DNA of 64,000 nucleotides from Eleginops maclovinus (Eukaryota > Chordata > Actinopteri > Perciformes > Eleginopidae): positions 11,986,153-12,050,152 of the forward strand of contig NC_086363.1 of NCBI RefSeq assembly GCF_036324505.1. The letters run 5' to 3'. The notes below the pieces were generated by a model, which worked only from the letters and a program-made list of their open reading frames with translations, was not told the DNA's origin and ran no database searches. The position numbers and the translations under genes were made by a program. This document shows positions 25,801-40,215 of this stretch, in pieces (position 1 is the stretch's first letter; each line of letters begins with the position of its first letter).

Positions 25801-28800
25801 ACCTCCTGGTGGACACCGGTGGTCAGGGAAGCCGTCCAACTGAAGAAGGAGGCCTTCCGGGATATGTTATCCCTGGGTACTCCTGACGCAGTTGCAAGGT
25901 ATCGACAGGCCCGAAGGGCAGCAGCCTCAGCCATGGCCGAGGCAAAGCAGTGGGTGTGGGAGAAGTTCGGAGAAGCCATGGAGAAGGACTTTCGGTCGAC
26001 ACCAAAGTTGTTCTGGAAAACCGTCCGACACCTCAGTAGGGGGAAGCAGGGAACCATCCAAGCTGTGTACAGTAAGGATGGGGCGCTGTTGACCTCAACT
26101 GATAGTGTGTTAGGGCGGTGGAAGGAACACTTTGAGGAACTCCTGAATCCGACAACTCCGCCCTCTATGTTAGAGGTGGAGCTGGAGTATGAAGGGGGAT
26201 CAATTCCAATCTCACGGGGGGAAGTCACTGAGGTAGTTAAACAGCTCCACAGTGGCAAAGCTCCGGGGGTGGATGAGATCCGCCCAGAAATGCTGAAGGC
26301 TCTGGGTGTTGAGGGACTGTCATGGTTGACACGTCTCATCAACATTGCGTGGAAGTCGGAAACAGTACCGAAGGAGTGGCAGACCGGGGTGGTGGTTCCT
26401 CTTTTTAAAAAGGGGGATCAGAGGGTGTGTGCCAATTACAGAGGCATCACATTACTCAGCCTCCCCGGGAAAGTTTACTCTAAGGTGCTGGAAAGGAGGG
26501 TCCGGCCGATTGTCGAACCTCAGATTGAAGAGGAACATTGCGGTTTTCGTCCTGGTCGTGGAACGATGGACCAGCTTTTCACTCTCGCAAGGATCCTGGA
26601 GGGGGCCTGGGAGTACACTCATCCATTTGGGGAAGGCGTATGACCGGGTTCCCAGGGAGATACTGTGGGAGGTGCTGCGGGAGTATGGGGTGAGGGGGTC
26701 TCTACTCTGATCTCTGTACTCTAAAAGCGAGAGCTGTGTCCGGGTCCTTAGTGAGGATGCCACCTGGGCGCCTCCCTAGGTCGGTGTTCCAGGCACGTCC
26801 AGCTGGGAAGAGACCGAGGGGTAGATCTAGGACCAGGTGGAGGGATTATATCTCTTCGCTGGCCTGGGAGCGTCTTGGAATCTCCCAGTCAGAGCTGGTT
26901 GATGTGGCCAGGGAAAGGAAAGTTTGGGGCTCTCTGCTAGAGCTGTTACCTCCGCGACCCTGACGGAAAAGTGGGAGAAGATGGATGGATGGATGGATGG
27001 ATGGACTATTTGCTTGTAGCTGTTCCCAATTGAGAAAAACTGTCATAATTGGCTACAACTTCATCACTGGATGAATAGAGGCATGGTTTGGCAAGGGACT
27101 TTATTTATTTTTTGGCTGTCAAATACATGCAGGACAGTAATCACAAAGGCTGTGATACCAGCTTTTACAAAGCTTACACTCCGTCTGGAAGAAAAGGGCA
27201 AAAAAAAAAAAGGATATGCTTTATTACAGTTCTATAATAAAAACATTACAGTAATCAACTTCAAATGCTCCAAACTTGCCTGACCCATTCGTCATGGGTG
27301 TCATGTTCGCCACACACCCGACATAGCTCCGACAAATCATCCGCTGATTACAGATAGCCATGTTATTGGCTGAAATAAATAGTATTGCATGACAATAACA
27401 ACTGAAAACAAATTAGAAGCCAACCCGTTTCCTTGATGAGCTGTTGTCCAATGTCCAATCGCAGGTGGCTGATCCCCTGCTCATCAAAGGGACCAGCCAC
27501 CAGTTTCATCAACAATCAACAAAATAAGTCCATTACCAGTTTCCAGAGTGTCTGCTTGTATTTCTTGTACTTGTGGAAATGTAGGGCTGGACTGAGGTGA
27601 GGATGGGTCAGTAATTGCGTATGGGGAACCAGTTTGCCATTTGTGCGGCACACGTGGTGTTGGCTCTATGGCCGAGTTGGTCTATATACTTTATGCAAGG
27701 TCTTGCCCTTCTTTGAGATTATGTCAGCACTTTTTCCATCCATGCTGAAGATTATAAACGGCCCGTCTAAACAGCTATATATATATATCCTATGCCACCT
27801 AATTTGCTAATTGACTTCATCCAGTGATCATTTTCAATGTCATTGTTACTGTTTTTGGGAACAGCTGCAAGCAATTTGTCAATAATAAATATTCAACTTA
27901 CTTTTTTCAACGCCTGAATGGTAGCTCAGGCCATTAGCGGTAGAGCAGTGGATTAATACCTTTTGAAAGCATGACTGGGTTTGTATCTCATAGCGGCTAT
28001 TTTCATAGCGTTTGATATGTGCTTTGTAATGGTCACTATATGCACATTTTAGGCTAAAAAGCAAAGCAATATCCTTTGAGGTGGCCATGCTTTTGTTTTG
28101 TCCGTAACACATGGCTTTTGCATTTGTTTTTGAGGCTTGCGTTGGCAGGTCTACCTGTGTCATATTGTGAATATCACCAGTTAACATGGGTGGGGTTTAT
28201 TTCATCCATGTTAAACAATGATTTGTAAACAGCTGACAAGAGCCTGACAAGATGTACATGGGTCCAGCAGGGCGCTGTTTGAGCCGGTCGGTGGCGTAAT
28301 GAGTAACATTCATGGTTGGGCTATATATTGCCCAAATGTACGGGTTCGAATCCTGTCGCTGGAGTATGAATATTTTTATTTTCATTTTTATTTTTTGGCC
28401 AGCATATTTTGTGTTGTTGTCTGTAGGTGATCTCAACATGTGCATTTTACATGAACTGGTGATGTTAACGTATTTTCGCCGAGGTTTTCTATGTTGTCTG
28501 GTCACACTTCAGACACACAAGTTACGTGAAAATGACGAACCGGACAACCACAACGTCTGGCGGAGAAAGTAAACAAACGTCACCAGTTAAACCGGAATCC
28601 AGTTAAACTGGAACACCGGCTCTGACATCTTGCCATTGGTCAAATTATTTGTGGAATCAATAGATTTTCAACACCATAAAAAAAAAAAAACATAAAGTGG
28701 CCTAATATAGTGTTGTCCTGTCGACCATCTGACTGTATCCAATCAACTTGACTTAAGATAAGATAAGATGTACCTTTGTTAATCCCTGTGGGGAAAATTC

Positions 28801-29862
28801 AGTAGTTAAAGCAGCAACAGAATAAGAATGAATAACAGGACAGTGTGGTTCACACAGGATAATAACTTGAAGGAGATGACACACTTTTGAATGATAGTGT
28901 GAATGAATCTAACTCACTGATGTTGCTGTGTTTCTCATTTGAAGAGCCAGCCAAAGTTGTGACTGTACGGCAAGGTGAGTCATAGTTGGATCATTACAAA
29001 CTCAGCAGTTAAAATCACAATGACTTCAGACTTCATACCAAAACATATTTCATTAATGTGTTATGGTTTCTCAAGATATGTTAGTTCCTGCATCTGTTTC
29101 ATATTGACATCCATTTTCCTCCATACAGGTGAATTGGTGTACAAGATGGTTGTTAGCGGGGAAACGTTTGATGCACATGATCAGCTGATGAACAAAGTGA
29201 AGGAGGAAGTGAAGGGTCAGGTTGATCTGGCTCAAAGCAGGAGTGACGACTACAACATCACCATTGTCTTCTGCCCCATCATTTCTCGCATGGGGCCAGA
29301 TGTTGAGTCAGCCCTGAGAGATGTTAAACGTAAGGGAACATTTGTTTCAGCCTGTTCATAGTGAGTGGAAATCACTTTGAATCAACATATTGTTTTTTGT
29401 CCAAGCAAAGTTAGTTTATTAACATAGGGATGTATTTGTTAAGGTATATACATTTGTATTTATATTTCAACAAAAACGTTACATGTTTTGATGATCATTT
29501 ATGGACTCTTAAGATTTTCTTTTCACACCAGACCTTACATGTAGAGTAAAGCTTAAAAATCTCCTTCCGAATTTTCACATTTATCCTCCTCTCATTGTGT
29601 GTCCTCAGGTGGTGAACCGGTCATTCTGGTTTTGATGCACCACACCTATGAGGCCAAGTTCATTCCAAATGTCGAACAAGAGCGTCCTAACGTTCAGCTG
29701 CAAGTCAACGTTTTCTTCCACGAGACGAAATCTGGATTACTTATTTGTGATGAAAATAAAGCTGCTATTTGTGAGATAAAAAATAAAATACTAGATTTCC
29801 CCATTTCAAGAAGATGTGATACTAGTAGAAATGCTAAGAGTGGGATTTGTTGTTTCATGTGA
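22841..29862 (+). CDS. Array gene 1: short member, C-terminal domain only, 181 aa predicted
   Basis: Coding exons are 22841-22901, 28945-28974, 29129-29329 and 29609-29862; total 546 bases, all junctions phase 1, no stop. The start exon (splice acceptor at 22831-22832, MSGLQVEIKTE...) and a 10-codon linker exon (PAKVVTVRQ) lead into the conserved C-terminal domain (residues about 31-165), with VTIVFCP-type text (here ITIVFCPIISRMGPDVESAL) and PVILVLMHH. No SAM-like module remains: the place where it should be is taken by a 5.6-kb transposon complex. It ends GICCFM, a CaaX-type prenylation motif absent from genes 2 and 3. The promoter has an ISRE-like site. Family unknown to me. Whether the long intron is spliced is unproven, so a decaying gene remains possible. 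Confidence 0.6.
23795..25405. mobile_element. hAT-type DNA transposon nested in the LINE (1611 bp)
   Basis: It is flanked by the 8-bp direct repeat TCATAAGT (23787-23794 and 25406-25413), the target size of hAT elements. The ends share TACCTGCAAACT as inverted repeat (CATACCTGC at left, GCAGGTA at right). Text near 24505 (GGTGCAACGGATGATACG) resembles hAT terminal sequence. I see no intact transposase; the longest frames are short. A poly-G tract lies at 25301-25310. Confidence 0.75.
25438..26960 (+). pseudogene. Defective LINE ORF2 (endonuclease end, partial reverse transcriptase)
   Basis: A 401-codon open frame (25438-26643) holds the endonuclease C-terminus (MIDFVIVSS, ELSTDHHLVV) and early reverse transcriptase blocks (GKAPGVDEIRPEML, WQTGVVVPLFKKGD, NYRGITLLSLPGKVYSKVL, CGFRPGRGT). 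A frameshift near 26630 moves the homology to another frame (KAYDRVPREILWEVLREYGV). About 300 residues including the FADD catalytic motif are then missing, and the C-terminal block (to ELLPPRP, 26960) follows in a further frame. Not functional. Confidence 0.88.
27908..28003 (+). other. tRNA-like module 1 in right arm of long inverted repeat
   Basis: GTAGCTCAGG...GGTAGAGCA resembles a tRNA D-arm (A box), and GGGTTTGTATCTC further on resembles a B box. The left arm has the mirror copy near 23655-23725 with GGGTTCGTATCTC on the minus strand, closer to consensus. Read as a tRNA-derived segment, not a working tRNA gene. Confidence 0.45.
28277..28362 (+). other. tRNA-like module 2 in right arm of long inverted repeat
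   Basis: GGTGGCGTAATGAGTAACA resembles an A box; GGGTTCGAATCC near 28343 is a perfect pol III B box, within a possible T stem (ACGGG/CCTGT). A decayed mirror copy is at about 23285-23365. It looks like a tRNA-derived promoter carried by the element. Confidence 0.45.
28619..28944 (+). other. Intron remnant of array gene 1
   Basis: Homologous to the introns ending at 35843 and 42419 (ATATAGTGTTGTCCT, ATCTGACTGTA). It contains a short dispersed-repeat fragment (AAGATAAGATGTACCTTTG, then TCCCTGTGGGGAAAATTCA). Confidence 0.5.
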
Positions 29863-30660
29863 AACTAAATGTAAAGAATCACTAACAACAAAATTAAAGC
29901 AGGCTAAATTTGATTGATTAGACTGTTTTGCCTGATAACTTTACTCCAGTATTTTATTGTCCTTTATAAAAATAACTTGTGCCATTAATTTGTGGTTTAA
30001 TGATGTCTGCATTTAAGTATTATGAGTGTAACAGCTAAACAAAGACTTCTGTACTCTTTTCCTGCTCTTGGATCTACAGTATCATAATGTAGTGTGTTTT
30101 GCATATTTATATTATGTGTGCTGCTACTGACAATCAGACATATCTTGTGATAAAATGTTATCAAATGTGTTTGATAGTTCTCTGTTTGCTACAGTTGTTT
30201 TTCTATATGACATACACGTAAAATTAGTGATTAAATAGTGCAACAAAGCTTAGTAATTTAACAAAAAAATTGACTTTTGAAATATATATATATATACCAG
30301 AATCCAAACAATCACAGCAAAAATAAAAATACAAAGAAGAGGTATTTTTGTTAATGCATGCATTTTGCAGAACCTCATTGTAAAGTAATGTTGCAGAGTG
30401 CAGTGTGTGTTGATGGTAAATACACTAAATACTTTTTAATTACCTTCAATCACAGGTGTACAATCATATTGTTTGTGTTTTTTTGTAGTATACTGTATAT
30501 CCCTTTTTTGTATTAGTGTTTGTTCAATGTTGATGCAAATTAATATACACTCTGCTAATTACAAATAAAAAGACACGTTAAATAAGGCATAGTTTCCTGA
30601 CTAAACATATATTTAAGTAACTCATCAACTTAAGAGCAGTGCACAAAATATGTGAACCAT
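29863..30660. other. 3' UTR and spacer between array genes 1 and 2
   Basis: AT-rich with a candidate AATAAA near 30564. No other gene seen. Confidence 0.4.
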
Positions 30661-30670
30661 TTTTTTTTAC

Positions 30671-30772
30671 CAGAGGGCGGGACTTCCGATGTGTCAATCA
30701 CGCTGCGACCAATCACAGTTTGAGCCTCCTCCTTTTAAGTAAACGTCGTTCATCCTTAACTTTCACTTTCGG
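30671..30772 (+). promoter_or_regulatory. Array gene 2 promoter with ISRE and kappaB-like sites
   Basis: GAGGGCGGGACTTCCG (GC box plus a GGGACTTCCG near-match to NF-kappaB), a CCAAT box (30709-30713), TTTTAAGTAAA as a weak TATA, and CCTTAACTTTCACTTTCGG at 30754-30772. The last reads CCGAAAGTGAAAGTT on the minus strand, a near-perfect ISRE. Order and spacing match gene 3. Confidence 0.75.
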
Positions 30773-31106
30773 ACGGAGGGTAATGGTGTATGTACGAAGG
30801 TCGATTCGAAATACTGTCTATAATATTTTATTGCTTTAGAATAATCGACAGCTAACGTTATCAACATCTTAATCATTTACCATATAATTGAAGTAAAGCT
30901 CATATCGTGTGCTTCGGTCAGATCAGAGGTTACTTTCGATTTCCTCTCACAATCTCCTCTTCGTCTTTCGAGTTGAGCTTGGCAGCGCGACAGCTAGGTT
31001 TGTATCCAAATATTTCACAAGAAATAAGAAGATATGACTTCAGTATTGACATTGAAATCCATGTGTTGAATCTGACCCTCTGTTTTGTTTTCCTACAGGT
31101 GAAGTC

Positions 31107-36775
<5,669 letters not shown>

Positions 36776-39700
36776 AATTGGCAGTGTTGGTACGAGCAGC
36801 AATGACGTTTTTTCCTCTCGTGTCAAACAAAAAAAAAGGAATGGACCAATAACATCAGAAGACAATCAATCCAAATGTGATTCATTAGACTGTTTTGAAT
36901 TGACTCTTCTATCATAATCTGAAAACATAATTGTATTCTCCTTTGTAAAAAGTGGTTAGCTACTAATTTGTAGTCTAATTATATATCTCCGTGTAATAAT
37001 TCTCCAGATATTATAACATGAGTGTAAAGTAAGTGATTAAAGAGTGCAACAAAGCTTAGTGATTTGCCAACATAATTACCTTTTGAAAACCTACATAGGC
37101 CAGAAATTAAATAATTACTGCAACTATAAGAATAGAATGAAAGGCACAGTATGTCTTGTTTTAATGCATGAATGTTAATTTTTGCTGCAACTAATTCTAA
37201 AGTTTTCTTTCCTGAAGTGTATGTTTTGTGTGATGACGATATATGTAATACTTATATACACTAGAATACTTAATAACACATTAATAATACAGTCTGCCAA
37301 TTAAGAAAAACATCAAAAATGTGGTTGCGTATTGCTATACAGTAATCTAACAAACGTTATGATACGTTTTTTTGGTTTAATTTACATTATTTGTGTGTTA
37401 ACCTCATTGTTATTGCAGGGAAATTGAACCGCAAACAGTTTTAGAGGTTAGAAGGTATATTTAGACCTATAAATCAAAGCTTATTTAAAGCCTTGACATA
37501 TTTTAAGTGGATGTTTATGTATTTGGTTGGTGGAAACAAAGTAAAAAACAGCCACGTGTATGCGGAGGAGCTGTCATGAAACATCTATTCTTTGATTTGA
37601 AGGCTTTTGTCCATGAAATTATTGTTATTTCTGTTGACGTTGCCTAATACATTCTCACAACTTAACATCCAATACTAACACCTTTAGAGTTAAACACAAC
37701 TACTGAGATTGTGGGAGTAGTATGAGGAAGACTCCAGATATGCTAACTTCTTTAATTTGCAGTTGTTAGGCCATCAACTAATAAAAAAAACTCTGACCTC
37801 AGGACTCAGGTGTTTGCAGCTCATTCCTTAAAACAGATGCCTCAGCTTGCTTATAATAAGGGGATAAAGGAAGGGTATATTTGATTGCTATGTAAATAAG
37901 TTATACGGTTATTTTTTTCAACATAGATTGACTGAATTCATTTGAAAAACTACGTTTAATAATGACACATGATTAATATATTTGAAATGTACAATATAAC
38001 ACAATTCAGGTTTCTTGTGTGGGCCATATTCCATTATACTTTCAGAATTTGCTGAGGGCCATTTCAAAATGGACAACGGACCGCAGTTTGCCCATGGAAC
38101 GAGTTTGCCCCGTAGCCTTACTCAGGCCGCAGATCGGGGCGGTAACCAACCTAGATCTACTCAAAGGCACCTCCTGGCAGCACATTGACAAACGTCAATA
38201 CTGCATGAAGAAAAAGATTATGAACACGGCAGCCTACAAAATTGTGAACTAAAAACAATGCAATAATAATGTGACAAGTTAGCTTAAATCAAATTATAGC
38301 CCACTTAAAAATATTGTGGGGTCTCCTATAAACAAAATGAAGCTCTTAACAGTGGAACCTATATCAAAATAGTATACACATACAACCTTTTTTAATAAAA
38401 GTCTCATATTTGCAAGAAGAAATAGTTATTTAAACATCTATAACATACTTCCAGAATGTGTGAGTTATGTTATACAAGGTTATATATGCCAATTTAATTG
38501 CCAGCCTTTTCGATTAAGTCTGGTGTTTTTTTGTTGTTGCTCCCTCTATTTTGATAAATGTTAAAACTTTTATTTTATTATGTCATTGTTAATATATAGT
38601 TACTACCCATCCTGCTATGCTAATGACACATTGTGTAACATTTTACATTTACCAAAAACACTTTCCTCATTGCAATGTACACAGACTATAGTGACAAGCT
38701 GAATGTGCTTTGTACATTAACTTATACCAGACTCAGAAGGCCACAACATCATATTTTTTATTGCACAACATAATGAACAATTGATATAAAAATAACAGAA
38801 ACAAATACAAAGAAAAGATAATACTCACAGCAAACTAATTAAACAAATGATCACTTATTATTATTACAAATAATCAACAAAATCAATCAATCGGGCCCTA
38901 ATAAAGAAAATAATGATGACGCACGCAAAGGGCCTCACTGGCACTCCTCAAAAGAGGCAAATACTTTAAGGTTTCTCCTGTCAATTAATTCCTCACAGAA
39001 ATGTTCATAATCATTCTGGGAATTGAATCTGAAAAGGAAGGGTTCCATTAGAAGAAGGGTTTCTTACTCATCCCTGCTGTCATCTGATCTCAGCTCTTTT
39101 AAGGCTGTCCTTTGGTCTTCCCCGTCCATCCCAATCACCGCCGGGAGGGAAACTCTGCTGTTAAGCGATTGGGTTTGGCACTATGCTGCCTCGATGGTAT
39201 CTCTCAGGAAAGCATCTTTTTCCTTGAAGAAAAAGTAAGAATAAAGAGGCTCTGAGTGAAAAAAAATGACATCCCACTTTCCCAAAACCACGAAGGCATG
39301 CAAATAAAAGCAACTATTACTGAAGGTTTTCAGTGATATCTATAAGTACTCAACAAGTCATCACAACTATTTTATCTTGCTAAATTAAGCCTTCAGCATC
39401 ACACACATTAGAATACATACCAAGTTCCCAGGTGCCAGTTCGCTCTGCAATTGGTGTCCAGTATTGTCTAGAAAAAATACAGACTGTGGTCTGTGTCTCT
39501 ACTGTGTGCACTTGAGGGGCCACTGGGTGCTTACGTGCTTCTAAGTGCTTCACAAAGTGTGCTCTGTTTATTTCTATGTGTAAACTTGCAACGTGCAGAT
39601 AATGGCAGTGGACAAATACAACAAGGCATACATTGAAGCAACAAAGCAAACTAAAATTCAAATGATTAGATATCTAAAGATGTAGACCTAGACTTAACGT

Positions 39701-39776
39701 CACTGCTCCTGTTACGTGTGTAAGGAACAGTCACACACGTAATTTGCAGCCTACTGCACAACACGTTTTTCAGAGG
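36776..39776. other. Spacer between array genes 2 and 3
   Basis: 3-kb AT-rich spacer. Open frames at 38019-38252, 39023-39238 and (minus) 39380-39661 show no family signature. Probably decayed repeats plus the gene 2 3' UTR. Confidence 0.35.
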
Positions 39777-39876
39777 GCGGGACTTCATATGTGTCAATCA
39801 CGCTGCGACCAATCACAGTTTGAGCCTCCTAAATATAAGTAAACAACCTTTATATCGTAAACTTTCTCTTTCGATT
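39777..39876 (+). promoter_or_regulatory. Array gene 3 promoter with ISRE
   Basis: GGCGGGACTTC, TGTGTCAATCACGCTGCGACC and a CCAAT box are nearly identical to gene 2. TATAAG-like text precedes GTAAACTTTCTCTTTCGATT (39857-39876), which reads GAAAGAGAAAGTTT on the minus strand, a full ISRE match (GAAANNGAAACT with one change). Confidence 0.75.
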
Positions 39877-40215
39877 CAGCACTGACGGAGGGTTTTTTAT
39901 CTACAAAGGTCGATTCGAAATACTGTCTATAATAGTTTATTGATTTAGAATAATCGACAGCTAACGTTATCAACATCTTAATCATTTACCATATAATTGA
40001 AGTAAAGCTCATATCGTGTGCTTCGGTCAGATCAGAGGTTACTTTCGATTTCCTCTCACAATCTTCTCTTCGTCTTTCGAGTTGAGCTTGGCAGCGCGAC
40101 AGCTAGGTTTGTATCCAAATATTTCACAAGAAATAAGAAGATATGACTTCAGTATTGACATTGAAATCCATGTGTTGAATCTGACCCTCTGTTTTGTTTT
40201 CCTACAGGTGAAGTC

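Larger units (their letters stand above)
23773..27003 (+). mobile_element. Non-LTR retrotransposon (APE-type LINE), 5'-truncated, with hAT inside
   Basis: The 14-bp repeat GACTATTTGCTTGT at 23759-23772 and 27004-27017 is a target-site duplication. The LINE starts at 23773 in its endonuclease domain (HKDAHKCTW when the hAT is skipped), resumes at 25414 and ends in (GGAT)n at about 26980-27003. It contains the end of an endonuclease (LSTDHHLV), the start of a reverse transcriptase and a C-terminal block with RMPPGRLPRSVFQARP. The central reverse transcriptase is missing between about 26710 and 26735. Defective; clade not assigned. Confidence 0.85.
23003..28618. mobile_element. Long-inverted-repeat element in gene 1 intron
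   Basis: Arms of about 800 bp face each other: 23003-23772 (continuing at 27018 to about 27075 after the LINE) and about 27800-28618. Both ends start CGGTGTT(T/C)CAGTTTAACTGG on opposite strands. The arms share CACCAGTTAA, GGTGGCGTAATGAGTAACAT, AACATGGGTGGGGTTTATTT and AATATTTATTATTGAC. No transposase was found in the short spacer (27076-27800). It sits where gene 1 should have its SAM-like exon; CTCTGACATC just beyond the right end may be a remnant of that exon. Family not assigned. Confidence 0.75.

Noticed and set aside
25524..26345. 273-residue minus-strand open frame
   Set aside because: Antisense shadow of the LINE ORF2, whose + strand homology is clear.
28277..28362. Functional tRNA gene
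   Set aside because: Good B box but no convincing acceptor stem or anticodon arm, and it lies in both arms of a repeat.
38019..38252. 77-residue open frame between array genes 2 and 3
   Set aside because: No promoter, splice context or recognisable motif; length is within chance in this DNA.
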